In this document: piece after piece, positions 12,205 to 22,537 of the stretch | Numbering within the stretch: position 1 is the stretch's first letter | Layout: every line of letters begins with the position of its first letter | Origin: Molossus alvarezi | Taxonomy: Eukaryota > Chordata > Mammalia > Chiroptera > Molossidae | DNA: 64,000 nucleotides | Reading direction: 5' to 3' | Assembly (NCBI GenBank): GCA_037176705.1 | Contig: CM073890.1 | Location: 98,260,591 to 98,324,590 of the forward strand | Program-made: the position numbers and the translations under genes | The notes under the pieces: generated by a model | Database searches by the model: none | What the model was told of the DNA's origin: nothing | Seen by the model: the letters and a program-made list of their open reading frames with translations, nothing else

Positions 12205-12452
12205 ATTTATTTTTATTTTATCCTCACCCGAGGACATTTTTTCAATATTTTGTTCAGATAGAGTGGGAGGGAGAGAGAGAGAGAGAGAGAGAAACATCGA
12301 CGTGAAAGGGACACATCGAGTGGCTACCACCCACACGACCAACCAGGGCTGGGGACAAACTGCAACCGAGGTACATGCCCCTAGCGGGAACCAAACCCTG
12401 GTCTCTCCGGACCACAGGCCGACACTCTACCGCTGAGCCAAACTGGCCAGGG
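12205..12452 (-). mobile_element. VES-type SINE, young subfamily
   Basis: The minus-strand copy has all diagnostic blocks, including the stem-loop TCCTCACCCGAGGA at 12221-12234. It is bounded by a perfect 18-bp TSD, TTGATTAGCTCTAATTTT, at 12187-12204 and 12453-12470. This is the longest TSD in the window and points to a recent L1-mediated insertion. Confidence 0.97.
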
Positions 12453-12649
12453 TTGATTAGCTCTAATTTTTATAAAGATTTTTCTTATTTGAGCCAAATT
12501 TTGTCTCTGGAACAATAGAAATGTGTCCACATGATAATATTTTGAATGTTTGAGGTCAGTTCTCATGTCCCTCTTTCCCACAAATTTTTAACATGCTGTA
12601 ACACATTTTTAAGGATCCCTAGAATTATGGTATTATTACTATACATCTA

Positions 12650-13080
12650 CACAGAGTGAAACCTATAGTCTTTAGACCATCAAGTTGGCCCAAGATGTTT
12701 GAGCCCTACTACAAGGAGTTAAGACTCAGCTACAAAGTTAAAGAGAAGAGTGTATACAAGGGCACCCTTACTCTGACACCAACTGCCAGTTCAGGGTTTC
12801 TCAGATCTACCCTCAGGTTTGATAACTCACGACAAAGACTCACAGAACTGACTGACACCTACTATACGTGTATGTTTAGTTCTTACAGGGAAATGATACC
12901 GAAACTCAGCCAAAGGAAGAGACAAAGCGCAGAGTCTAGAGATTCCAAATGTGAAGCTTCTGTTGCCCTCAGGATGTGTCTGTACCTGCCCAGCACTGAT
13001 GAGTGACAGTGCACCTGAGCATCCAGCAGAGGGAGCTCATGTGAGCATCGGCACCTGGGGCTCTATTGGTGCTTCATACA
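12650..13080 (+). repeat. Ancient LTR-like repeat, family unassigned
   Basis: Blocks such as 'aactcacgacaaagactcacagaactgac', 'cagccaaaggaagagacaaagcgcagagtc' and 'ccagcagagggagctca' follow an abundant mammalian LTR consensus that I remember in outline but cannot name safely. The 116-codon frame through it has no matching domain and is incidental. A CTCF-like motif lies at 13023-13036. Confidence 0.5.
13023..13036 (+). promoter_or_regulatory. CTCF-like motif
   Basis: CCAGCAGAGGGAGC matches the core CCASYAGRKGGCRS at 13 of 14 positions. The mismatch replaces the usually important C at position 12, so binding is doubtful. Confidence 0.2.
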
Positions 13081-13089
13081 TAGACAACA

Positions 13090-13153
13090 TGGATGGATGG
13101 ATGGATGGATGGATGGATGGATGGATGGATGGATGGATGGATGGATGGATGGA
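13090..13153. repeat. (ATGG)n microsatellite
   Basis: About 16 uninterrupted copies of the tetramer. It produces a Met-Asp-Gly-Trp repeat frame that is not a protein. Confidence 0.98.
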
Positions 13154-13439
13154 CCAGGTTGTCCAAAGGGTTCGCTATGAATAACAGACACTCGTAGCAT
13201 TCCAACGGTTTAGAGCTAACTTCCCAGGAACCAAGTACAAAGGTCCAACCTCTCTTCTTTGGGGGAGCCTGGATTCCTTATCAAGAAGTATCGTTCACTA
13301 TTTTCTTGAATGAACTACTCTTATCCCTTTATTTTACCTAAAATATAGTTTTAGAAGTATATCAAGAACAGTGTATCAATACCTCATATCACTATCTCCA
13401 GAGCTATATCTATATTGAAGCACTTGACCCCTACTATAC

Positions 13440-13650
13440 AGTGTGAAAGAATACAGTGGACATGGGGTCAGGCAGACAGGGAGTGTCCTGACATTTGCAG
13501 CCAATAGACCTTGTAAAAGTTACATTTTCTTTCTGAGCTTCTGTTCTTCATAGTTACAGAGTTAATAATAACACTCTATATGTTATAGGCACCAAAAGAG
13601 ATCACATGTAAAATCTTTAATGTATCATAGAGTTTAATAAATATATATAT
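13440..13650 (+). mobile_element. MIR SINE, diverged
   Basis: The order 'tgtgaaagaatacagtggacatggggtcag', a middle block on loss of splitting 'ttgtaaaagttacattttctttctgagc', and a late 'gatcacatgtaaaatc' follows the MIR core. The match is weak but collinear. Confidence 0.5.
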
Positions 13651-13763
13651 ATTTTTGAAACAATACTGGATGGGTGTGCATTGTGTTTGCGAGGTAACTT
13701 ATACCACATTTACCTACTAAGTCTTTTGGACTAGAGGTATGCATACATTATTAAAACAAAACA

Positions 13764-14045
13764 GAATTCATTCAGTTCATCAAATATTTATACGAGTACA
13801 ACTGGGAAGGGTAAAGCATTATGTTAGTGACTGAGAGAGAAAAAAGACAGTTTCTGCCTTCCCAGAGTGTGAACATGTTCATAAACGCTTTGATATAAGT
13901 AGGTGTTGAATGGAGGTACGTACCTGGTGATGTGATGGAAGTGAATGAGAGAAGGACATCCTGGGTTGGGTTGTCGCAGAAGCTTCTTTAAGAAGGTGAT
14001 ATGTCATGAAGGACCAGAACACCAGGAAGAGTGAACACCATTTTT
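13764..14045 (-). mobile_element. L2 LINE, 3' end fragment
   Basis: On the plus strand it shows the L2 complement order: 'attcattcagttcatcaaatattta', 'gtttctgccttcccagagtgtgaacatg', and 'agaaggtgatatgtcatgaaggacc'. It is degenerate. Confidence 0.6.
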
Positions 14046-14310
14046 CAGAATTTCTAAATGAATTTACTTAGTATAAAAGTAAATTTCGCAACACGATGTA
14101 AATAAATTCATGAATGTAGAAACAAAATATAAATAAAATGATCTTGTTTTCAGAAAGAGGTTCCCTAAAATAAATGGCAATGTTAAACAAACAAACTTTT
14201 AGCTTTGTATTAAAAATATCTGTTCATCTTATTGCGATGTAAAGGGATTGCTTCTGCGTTGTACTTTAAAAACTTGAAAGACTTTACCCGATTTCAAAAT
14301 ATTTTATGTC

Positions 14311-14572
14311 GCCCTGGTCGGTTTGGCTCAGCGGTTAGAGCGTCGGCCTGCGGTCCAGAGAGACCCGGGTTCGGTTCCCACTAAGGGCACGTACCTCAGT
14401 TGCAGTTTGTCCCCAGCCCCGGTTGGTCACAGCCTGGTGGCAGCCACTCGATGTGGCTCTTTCATGTCGATGTTTCTCTCTCTCTCTCTTCCTCTCTCTC
14501 CCTCTCACTATATCTGAACAAAAAACTGGAAAAATGTCCTCCGGTAAGGATAAAAAATAATAATAATAATAA
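14311..14572 (+). mobile_element. VES-type SINE, young subfamily
   Basis: The copy has head GCCCTGGTCGGTTTGGCTCAG and all internal blocks. The 3' stem-loop carries substitutions (GTCCTCCGGTAAGG), and the tail ends in an AAT repeat (14555-14571). The TSD CAAAATATTTTATGTC at 14295-14310 recurs at 14573-14588 with one mismatch. Confidence 0.95.
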
Positions 14573-14677
14573 CAAAATATCTTATGTCCATTTTTAAATT
14601 CCAGGGTATTGTAGATGATATTTGAGGTAGGCAGTTCATTTGAGAGCTGTGAAGGAATGAAACATGATTGATTTGCT

Positions 14678-15090
14678 CATCAAACAGTTCATCCCGCAAA
14701 TATTCACTGGGTGTGTTCTGTGTGCCAGGCACTGTTCCAGGCTCTGTGGGGCACCGGCAGCAAACCAGGAGTAAACACACAGACTGTCAGATGATGGAGG
14801 CATGCCGAGAAGATGCAGGTGTACAATGGGTGATACTGTCGAAGAGTGGAATTTGCTTTCATGTAAGGAGGTCAGAAAAGACCTTGTGAAGGACATCTGA
14901 GCAGAAACAATGCTTAGTGTGGGAGCACGTCGGAGGGATGTCCTGGGGTGAGGGTTCCAGGCAGAGAAAACAGCAAGAGCGAGGTTCCTGAGGTGGGGGC
15001 ACGCTTGGCATTTTCAGGGAACAGCAAGGACTCGGGGTGGCAAGGAGATCGGAGGAGGGAGAAAGCAAACTGGGAAGCTCCCTAACACTG
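14678..15090 (-). mobile_element. L2 LINE, 3' end fragment
   Basis: Clear complement of the L2 end: 'gtgtgccaggcactgttccagg', 'ccaggcagagaaaacagcaag' and 'ttttcagggaacagcaagga' occur in the right order and spacing. The overlapping short frames on both strands are products of this repeat. Confidence 0.75.
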
Positions 15091-15206
15091 GGCTCCGTGA
15101 GCCACTGCAGATTGAAGGTTCTCACAAATGCTCTCATCTCTGTAACCTGACCCCTGCCCACCTCTCACACCTGTGTCTTCGCTTTCTGTCCTTGATTTCC
15201 CCGCAC

Positions 15207-15384
15207 CTGTGCTGCCGCCGTGATACCCACTAGCCACATGTGGCCGCTGAGAACTTGGAATGTGGCTTGTTCAAACTGACAGAATGAAAAAACAAGTAAA
15301 AATCCCAATGAGTTTTATGTTCTGTGATATGCTGAAAACATTTGGGATATATTTGCTTAAGGAAAATAAACTTAATCTCTTTTC
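15207..15384. mobile_element. hAT-Charlie element, left half
   Basis: This segment matches one end of a common hAT-Charlie MITE (MER3/MER33-like), with the block TAGCCACATGTGGCCGCTGA and 'cttggaatgtggctt'. It breaks off at about 15384 where an L1M begins. The other half continues at 16398-16480. Confidence 0.7.
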
Positions 15385-16397
15385 TTTTAACATTTTTATT
15401 TTGAGATAATTCTGGATTCCCATGCAGCTATAAGAAATAGTAACGAGAGCCTGTGCTCCCTTTATCCAGTTTTGTTCAGTGGTAACATCTTGCAAATCTG
15501 TTGTCACGTTGTTACTGCCAGGATATTGACAGTGATACAGTCTTACTTAGATGTCCCTTGTTTTCATTGTACTTATTTGTTTGTGTGTATGTGTTTAGTT
15601 CTATGCAGTGTTACCATGTATGTAGGTGTATGTTCCCACCACCACGTCAAGGTTCAAAACAGTTCCTTCACCACAAAGAGCTTTTGTGTTGTGTTTTTAT
15701 AACAACATCCACCGCCCAGCTGGTGTGGCACAGTGGTTGAGCATTGACCCATGCACCAAGAGGCCGCCAGTTCAATTCCCGATCAGGGCACATGCCCAGG
15801 TTGTGGACCCAATCCCCAGTGGGGGGCATGCAGGAGGTGGCCAATCAATGTTCTCTCTCCCTCTCCCTTCTTCTCCCTCTAAAATCAACAAAGAAAATGA
15901 ATAAATAAATAAATAAAATAAAAATATAACAACACCCACCCATTCTTGTGCTCCATCCCTCTCTGGCACTAATCTCTAGCAATCACTAGTCTCTTCTCCA
16001 TTTATATAATTTTGTCATGTCAAGAATGTTAGGGGAATGGAATCGTACAAGGTGTGTCCTTTGTGAATCAGCTTTCTTCCCCTGGCACAATTCACTGAGG
16101 ATTGTTCCAAGTCATTGCATAGATCAGTAGTTAATTCCTCTTCATTGCTGAATAGCATTCCATTATATGGATGTACCACACTTTAACTCCTCACCCGCTA
16201 AAGGACACCTGGGTTGGTTCTAAGTGTTTGCTGTTATGAATAAGGTCACCATGATCATTCCTGTACAGGTTTTTGTGTGAACATATGTTTTCATTTATCT
16301 AGGGTAAATACTTGAGTCCAGTTGCTAGGTCACATGGTATTGGCATGTTTAGTTGTAAAAGCAACTGCCAAGTCCTCTTTCCAGAGTACTATACCCA
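15385..16397 (-). mobile_element. Ancient L1M 3' end, split by a SINE
   Basis: The minus-strand L1M 3'UTR and ORF2 end includes 'ttattttgagataattctggattccc', 'gtaacatcttgcaaatctgtt', 'gctgaatagcattccattatatgg' and 'gtttttgtgtgaacatatgttttcatt'. It sits inside the hAT element and is itself interrupted by the SINE at 15714-15925. Confidence 0.85.
15714..15925 (+). mobile_element. VES-type SINE, older subfamily
   Basis: Head CGCCCAGCTGGTGTGGCACAG, tRNA-like boxes, the block 'cccagtggggggcatgcaggagg' and an (AAAT)n tail. A 15-bp TSD (ATAACAACATCCACC) at 15699-15713 recurs at 15926-15940 with one mismatch, both parts being L1M sequence. The insertion therefore postdates the L1M. Confidence 0.93.
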
Positions 16398-16480
16398 CCT
16401 GTTTCTTTTTATTTTTTGTCATATGACTACCAGAAAATTAGGATTACATGTGTGGCTCACTTTTCTACTGGACAGTGCTG
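16398..16480. mobile_element. hAT-Charlie element, right half
   Basis: It resumes the element left at 15384 with 'cacctgtttctttttatttt', 'ggattacatgtgtggctc' and the terminal TGGACAGTGCTG. The two halves together give one transposon interrupted by about 1 kb. Confidence 0.7.
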
Positions 16481-16585
16481 CTCTGGTGTAGAGCACGAGT
16501 ACTTCTCCACCCCAGATTCTCCCCACAAGCCTCTCTCTACCTGCAGTGTTTCCATCACCCCTCACGAATGACGCGGACTCCAGAG

Positions 16586-16696
16586 CACAGTGGTACGAGC
16601 AGAGTCTAAAACCAGATGGCCTGGGCTTGAATCTCGGCACTCCTCCTTACTGGCTGTGCTTGGTGAGAGATTGTATGCCTTTTCCCTCAGTCTTTT
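16586..16696 (+). mobile_element. MIR SINE, 5' part
   Basis: The order 'cacagtggtacgagcagagtc', 'ggcctgggcttgaatctcggc' and 'tccttactggctgtgcttgg' matches the MIR 5' half. The copy is interrupted by a SINE and continues at 16895. Confidence 0.75.
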
Positions 16697-16894
16697 AAAA
16701 ATACTTTTATTGATTTTTAGAGAGAGAGGAAGGGAGAAAGAGAAACATCCATGTGACAGTGAAACATCGATCAGCTGCCCCTACCCAAGGATCGAGCCCC
16801 CAACCTGGTCTTGTATCCTGACCAGGAATCAAGCCAACAATCTTTAGGTGCCCTGGATGGATGAAGCCCAACCAACTGAGCCACCAAGTCAAGG
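16697..16894 (-). mobile_element. VES-type SINE, older and diverged
   Basis: The minus-strand copy carries 'tttttagagagagagg', 'gatcagctgcccc' and a mutated head 'gagccaccaagtcaaggc'. It splits the MIR at its 'cctcagtttc' motif. The bases CCTCAGTCTTT on the left and CCTGAGTTTCTT on the right are a decayed TSD. Confidence 0.85.
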
Positions 16895-16990
16895 CACCTG
16901 AGTTTCTTAATCTGTGAATGGGTTGATTGTAGCAGGACTGAATGAGTTCGCACATGCGAAGTTATTTCCAAATGAAACCCTTCTGAGCCC
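16895..16990 (+). mobile_element. MIR SINE, 3' part
   Basis: Resumes the MIR with 'cctgagtttcttaatctgtgaatggg' and 'aggactgaatgagttcgcacatg'. Confidence 0.7.
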
Positions 16991-17074
16991 GGCCCAAGAG
17001 CATATTTAAATCCTCATTTAAGTTTCCATTGCAGTCAACGTCCTCATTAACATTATAATTATATGATTATTTCA

Positions 17075-17195
17075 TATCTCTCTTTACTTCTGTGTGGGCA
17101 GTGACCTTGTCTATCTGATTCAGTGCTGTATTCTAAGTGCCAACACCCAACTGGCCGAGAAGATGGAGTTGAATGTGTGAGGGAATGAATGAATG
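17075..17195 (+). mobile_element. L2 LINE, short 3' end
   Basis: Contains 'ctgtgtgggcagtgaccttgtct' and a terminal 'gagggaatgaatgaatgaaatt', the usual end of L2. Confidence 0.55.
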
Positions 17196-17926
17196 AAATT
17201 CCTTCAATGTAAGCATGTATTTATTTATGACTTAAAGTATTATTTGATTTAATTTCTTCTTCCTTAATTTTTGAAAGTCATGCATTATTTATGTTTCTCT
17301 TACTCAGAAGACTAGGCCTTTATCTGTAAATTATAGGAACAGTTTTTGTATCTGGATCTTATGTATTGTGGAATAAAAACTATTCTGGAGTGATAGAATT
17401 CAATAATAATATATATATTACTCTTTGCTTGGTATTTTTGGTATATTTTTCAGTTAAGCAACCATTTATTTCATTGTTATGCAACCATTTTATTGTTATG
17501 CTGGATTCCTTGTAGGCTGACAGACTTTGTGTTACTTAACAGCTTCCTTTGGATTTACTTGCCTTATGAAGACCAGTCTCAAAACATGAGTAGGTGACAT
17601 TGGAATACAAGTACTTCTTGCAGATAATTTTGTCTCAGTATTCCAATTACTTAAGGCTTAAATAGGTAAGCTTCATAACACTCTTAGGAAAAGTCAGAGA
17701 AAATTATAGCACAACATAGATGATTTGATTTTAACCTACCCACTCTCTATTTAAAACCCAAACTGTGCACCAACTATCAGGAGCACATGGCTTTTTCATA
17801 CACACACTCACACACACGTGTACATACACACACATGCACATATTTTGCCAGTGATCAAAGGGGTTCACTGCAGTAGAAAGAACACTGACTTACGGTCACT
17901 GACCAAAGGTGAGGGAGGCTCTTGCT
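17196..17926. other. Unassigned AT-rich spacer with impure CA tract
   Basis: No gene is visible. An impure CA-rich tract lies at 17803-17842. Confidence 0.4.
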
Positions 17927-17935
17927 ATTAACTTT

Positions 17936-18145
17936 TTAAAATATATATTTTTATTGATTTTTTTTTTTTTTTAGAGAGGGAGAGAGAGAAACATCAATGT
18001 GAAGGAGAAATATCATCAGCTGCCTCCTGCACATCCCCTTCTGGGGATCGAGCCCACAACACGGGCATGTGCCCTGACTGGGAATCAAACTGGACCTCTC
18101 AGTCCATGGGACGATGCTCAATTCACTGAGCCACACTGGCTGGGC
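17936..18145 (-). mobile_element. VES-type SINE, older subfamily
   Basis: The minus-strand copy has a poly-T start, 'gagagggagagagagaaacatcaatgtg', 'cccttctggggatcgagccc' and head 'cactgagccacactggctgggc'. A short possible TSD, ATTAAC, lies at 17927 and 18146. It lies 52 bp from the next SINE in the same orientation. Confidence 0.92.
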
Positions 18146-18197
18146 ATTAACATTGTGGTCTTGAAAAGACCAATTAACATGTTTCATCTTTTATTTC

Positions 18198-18447
18198 TTT
18201 TTTTTTCTTTTTATCCTCACCCGAGGACATTTTTGCATTTTCAGGTAGCGGGGGAGGGAGTGGAGGGGAGAGAGAAAAAGAGAAACATCAGTGCGAGAGA
18301 AACACATCAACTGGTTGCTACCCACACGACCCAACCAGGGCCAGGGACAAACTGCAACCGAGGTACGTGCCCTTAGCGGGAACCGAACCTGGGACTCTCT
18401 GGTCTGCAGGCTGACGCTCTAACCACTGAGCCAAACCAGCCACGGCC
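18198..18447 (-). mobile_element. VES-type SINE, young subfamily
   Basis: It has the stem-loop TCCTCACCCGAGGA near 18213 and the head 'gagccaaaccagccacggc'. A perfect 13-bp TSD, CATCTTTTATTTC, lies at 18185-18197 and 18448-18460. The CT-rich middle is more mutated than in the sister copies. Confidence 0.95.
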
Positions 18448-18733
18448 CATCTTTTATTTCATAATGAAACCCATCAAGTAAAATTTCAATGATGACTAAT
18501 GACCAGGGTTCATCCATAGATCCCTAATGAAAAATACCTCCATGTTTGCATGGTTACTGTGCCATGTGCTGAGTTTCATAGGCATATGCACATATGCATG
18601 TTTTCTCCAATTTCACCATATGTCCTCAAAAGCAGGTGTCATTAGACCAATGTCATACCTTAGCATGCTGAATATCAGAATTGCTCTTTAACTTGACATA
18701 GTTACATGACAGAACTTTGCCATAAAATCAGCA

Positions 18734-18734
18734 T

Positions 18735-18767
<33 letters not shown>

Positions 18768-18769
18768 TA
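18734..18769. repeat. (TC)n microsatellite with poly-T
   Basis: About 13 TC units run into a T tract. Confidence 0.93.
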
Positions 18770-19017
18770 GCAATCTCAAGTCCAAACTAATCAATAGAGG
18801 ATTAAAATGTCCCTGCTTCCCATGAAATACTTACACTCAAATTTATATTGAAGCATATCTAGGTGTAAAGAAAGATTATGATAATATTTGTTTTCTGGTA
18901 TAATGATTTTCAACAATGAATAGATTAGAATAATAGAAAATAACCAAATTTGCTAATAGTGATTGAGTGTTTACTTTGTGTCCAGAGCTATATTAAATAA
19001 TTTACCAGAATTATTTT

Positions 19018-19267
19018 TTTTATTTTTTATTTTATTTATCCTCACCCAAGGACATTTTTTCATTTTTTGTTCAGATAGAGTGGGAGGGAGAGAGAGGGAG
19101 AGAGAAACATCGACGTGAAACATCGACATATAGAGTGGCCGCCATCGGCACGACCCAACCAGGGCCGGGGACAACTGCAGCCGAGGTACATGCCCTTAGC
19201 GGGAACCAAACCCGGGTCTCTCCGGACCGCAGGCCGACGCTCTAACCCCTGAGCCAAACTGGCCAGG
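19018..19267 (-). mobile_element. VES-type SINE, young subfamily
   Basis: The minus-strand copy has a perfect 14-bp TSD, ACCAGAATTATTTT, at 19004-19017 and 19268-19281. The stem-loop has one change (CCTCACCCAAGG). Near 19107 the block AACATCGACGTG is partly duplicated in tandem. The copy sits at the edge of an older L1M. Confidence 0.95.
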
Positions 19268-19273
19268 ACCAGA

Positions 19274-19490
19274 ATTATTTTATTGATATACAATTGGCAT
19301 CTAACATTGTTCAAGCTTAAGGAATACAACAAGTTGATTTGATACATTTATATATTGCAATATTATTACCACCTTAGCATTAGCTAACACCTCCATCATG
19401 TCCCATAATTGTGAGAACATTTAAGATCTAGTTTCTTAGCACCGTTGAAGTATATAATACAGTATTGTCAATATAACAACAGAGGTAGCT
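19274..19490 (-). mobile_element. Ancient L1M 3'UTR fragment
   Basis: The plus strand reads 'ttattgatatacaattggcatctaac', 'ttaagatctagtttcttagcaccgtt' and 'aatacagtattgtcaatata', the complement of L1M 3'UTR. Confidence 0.75.
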
Positions 19491-19605
19491 ACTAGAATGA
19501 TCTCTACTTTACAGTTGAAGCAACAGGCTAAGAGAAATTAAATGAATGACTCAAGGTCAGAGAACTGTGCCAAGCGAGGTCCAAGCCTCTACCAGTGATC
19601 CGTAG
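19490..19605 (+). mobile_element. MIR SINE fragment
   Basis: 'ttacagttgaagcaacaggctaagagaaatt', 'aaggtcagagaactgtg' and 'aggtccaagcctctacc' follow the MIR core and 3' part. Confidence 0.6.
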
Positions 19606-20917
19606 TGCCTCTGATTTCAATAATTTAGGTTGATCATTTGGAGTAATCTTGGAAAAGGTAATATTTTCAACATTTTTTATTCATATACAGTCCAGTAAAT
19701 AAAATCATGTTCTCTCTCCTATGCCTTTACATTTATTGTGTTTCTATGGCCTTAATGAATAAAACAAACAGTAACGACAAACCCTTGCCCATTGTCAGTA
19801 AAATTCTAGTTTTTTCTTCCATTTTCTTATTGCAACCCAGGGACTTCAAGGTTCATCATAAATATCCACATGTCAACAATATTTAATGTTCATGATCAGG
19901 TAACTCCAGTGTTGTAGATATGAAAGTGAAACGCCACGTATATATATTTTTACAGTAGCTCCTCCTACCACATTTTAATAGAACTATAGTTACTATCTGG
20001 AATGATAAATAGATTATTTTCTCATTAACATCAGAATTCCTTATTTAAAGAATACTGTTTATGTGACCATCCATTTACATTTTACACACAAGTCTAGGTT
20101 TGGAATGTGTTAACCTTCTCTCTACTGTACATCTGCTCCGCACAGCTCTGTTTATGTGAAAATTGTTGCTGTTTTATTGTTGACATGTTTAATTGGAATG
20201 CTCGTATTGTGTAACCAGGAAGAGTTCTTTCAAACTGAAACATTTGTTTCAAATGGTATAAAGATCTGTACGTATGTATGTATGTATTTTAATTTCCCTA
20301 AAATATCAACTTTGATTAATTATTATATACAGACTTTGTTCTTCTTATCTGGGTGTCAACAGTAATTGGAATCCATATCCATATTCTACCTTGTAATCAT
20401 GCTGCAAAAGACCAATAAATTCCCGCTGAGTGTGTTACTTGTTAAATTTAGTGCATTACATTCAGGGTAATGAATAGAAGCAGCGGGCCGTTACTGTCTG
20501 GCTGACTGAGGAAGGCTAGAACAACCAGACTCCCCGGAGGCCTTGCGCTGGCTTAAAACTGTGACAGGCAGAATCAAGGGAGTCCCCGAGCATCCCAGTT
20601 CAGTTTGTCTCCCTTCATTTCCTCCTCTGTACAGACGCAGAGGGCTGTAGGGAGGTGAGGTAATCTTAGCCATTAATTCACCACACTTTCGTAAAATGCT
20701 GCATGCTCTGGTTTCATTAATAAGCAAATACAGTTTAGATAAATAGTTACATACGTGGAATCAGCAGAGAGAGAAGACTAACATTCAATGTAAACTAGTG
20801 GTTGTGCCTTCATGCAGTTTACTTTGTCTATCTACGTATGTCTCTTGTGTATTCATTTGTCTATATTAACAATGCATGTAGGTACTTTTATGTGAGTGAA
20901 TAGCCAATGAAGCAAAC

Positions 20918-20921
<4 letters not shown>
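19606..20921. other. Unassigned DNA, less AT-rich segment at 20470-20730
   Basis: No gene is seen. The 69-codon frame at 20156-20365 has a hydrophobic start but no recognisable family. The less AT-rich segment 20470-20730 contains no simple repeats and could be conserved non-coding DNA. Confidence 0.35.

Positions 20922-20948
<27 letters not shown>
20922..20948. repeat. (AC)n microsatellite
   Basis: About 13 uninterrupted AC units. Confidence 0.97.
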
Positions 20949-21119
20949 TTGTTTTCATCTCATATTTATTGAACATAGATAAGCAGGTACTGGAAAAACT
21001 GATTACCACATTCTTCCGTCTGCTTGTAGTTCTTTCTTGATAAATAAATAAAGTCTTCATATAACAAAGGTTCTTTCTTAAACTATAATGTCATAAAAAT
21101 TTAACATATGCCATAAATA

Positions 21120-21560
21120 TACAAATGAAAGGAGGTTAGAGCAAGCTGGGCTATATTTTCAGTTAACCGTTTTTTCTCGTTAACCGAGTGCGTTTTTTTC
21201 TCCCAGCAAATACATGTTTTGTGTCAAAGACAGCTGATATCCTTAGTCCTCTGAGTTATTGTGAATGTTAGTATGCATTTGGAAACAACTAGAATTTTAA
21301 AGAAAGAAAAAAGAATTTGCTTGAAATGACCACTTATTATCAAATGCCTTGGAAAATTTAGCATAAAGGGCCTTCACTATCCATGACAGGGCAGCTGATT
21401 CCAAATAACGTGATGTATCTCATTAGCGAGATATTAGATCTAATTATGCAACGTATAAGTGAGATCATTAGAGTAACATTATCTCAATGAGGTAAGGAAA
21501 GCACATGTGAAATTTAACACTGCTGTTTGAAAGAATTTGTGAAAGCAAATATAAGGAATT
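21120..21560. other. Candidate conserved non-coding element
   Basis: The sequence is non-repetitive. It has two GTTAACCG-type motifs at about 21163 and 21179, an AACCGTTT Myb/Grainyhead-like site, and a cluster of homeodomain-type ATTA/TAAT cores at 21415-21470 around 'catta gcgagatattagatc'. I infer a possible enhancer. Conservation cannot be tested here. Confidence 0.3.
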
Positions 21561-21928
21561 AATGATCACTTAAGTGTACACTGAAAGATGTGGAAAGTGA
21601 TCATGAATCTTGGGCAAGTAATGGAAAAATATAATTAAATGATAGGTACCCTGAATAATTCTACTGCAGATAAAAATACACTTGCTGGGCAAATATAATC
21701 TTTTAATGCAGAAAAGGTGTTCTCTAAACTAAATAATGCAGAAAAAGGCAGTTGAAGAGCCATAGGCTTGATTGTTTTGTGTTCATTCTATCGCCTTTTC
21801 TTTGGCACTCAGTTATGTCAGAGATCACTGAACTTTTTAAAATGAAATCTCTGGGAGTGACATTGGTAAATAAAATCAGATTGCTTTCAGGTGTACAGTT
21901 CTGTAATACATCATCTGAATATTGCATT

Positions 21929-22098
21929 GTGTGTGCTCCCCACACTTCAGCGTGTAACAGAACCACACAGAGGGCTTGTTAAAATGTAGACCTCAGAGTT
22001 TCTGATTCAGTAGGCCCAGGTGGAGCCTGGGAATTGCATTTCTAAAATTCCCAAGGGACACTGGTGCTGCTGATCCAGGTCCTATTTGAGAGCCACTG
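21929..22098 (-). mobile_element. MER20 (hAT-Charlie MITE)
   Basis: On the plus strand: 'cttcagcgtgtaacagaaccac', 'agggcttgttaaaatgtagac', 'agagtttctgattcagtagg' and the terminal 'tttgagagccactg'. These are the complement of MER20 in correct order. Confidence 0.85.
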
Positions 22099-22291
22099 AA
22101 CTATGTGAAAATCACTATTGAAGACACTTAACTCACATTATCTTCTTGATTACTTTTCTCTAAGATGGAACTCCAAAGATTCTGTATTCTTCTTGGTATT
22201 TTCAATCAAGCTATGTATCTTGGGAAACCCAGATACTATTACAAAGAAAACTAACCTTATAATGTAATTAAGGCTCTCTGCCTGAGTGGTG

Positions 22292-22306
22292 CATTGGGCA
22301 TATTTT
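22292..22306 (+). repeat. Left TSD of the 5'-inverted L1
   Basis: CATTGGGCATATTTT matches 26610-26624 (CATTGGGTATATTTT) at 14 of 15 positions. It marks the 3' (poly-A, here poly-T) side of the L1 insertion. Confidence 0.85.
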
Positions 22307-22537
22307 TTCTTCTTTAATTTTATTTAATTTATTTTTGTTGCAGACGTTTCTCTTTTTTCCCCAATTGACACCGTCATCCCGCCCCCCCCACCCCACCCCA
22401 GCATTGTTGTCTATGTGCATTGGTTATGCTTATATGCATAAGTTCTTTGGTTTATCTTTTCCCTCCTCCTCCACCCCCGAGCCTGAACTCTACTGTTATG
22501 TCTCTGGGTTTGCTTTGTTCGTCACCTTATTTGTTCA
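22307..22537 (-). other. L1 3'UTR and A-rich tail
   Basis: The minus strand carries the lineage L1 3'UTR, including a G-rich stretch (seen as a C run at 22380-22398). It ends in TA-rich sequence and the A-rich tail at 22307-22335. Related 3' ends lie at 29345-29695 and 42838-43050. Confidence 0.8.

Noticed and set aside
12951..13184. MDGW-repeat protein
   Set aside because: Product of the (ATGG)n microsatellite.
16186..16206. CCTCACCCG sequence resembling the SINE 3' stem-loop
   Set aside because: It lies in the L1M body at the 'cacccgctaaaggacacctggg' position and has no SINE around it.
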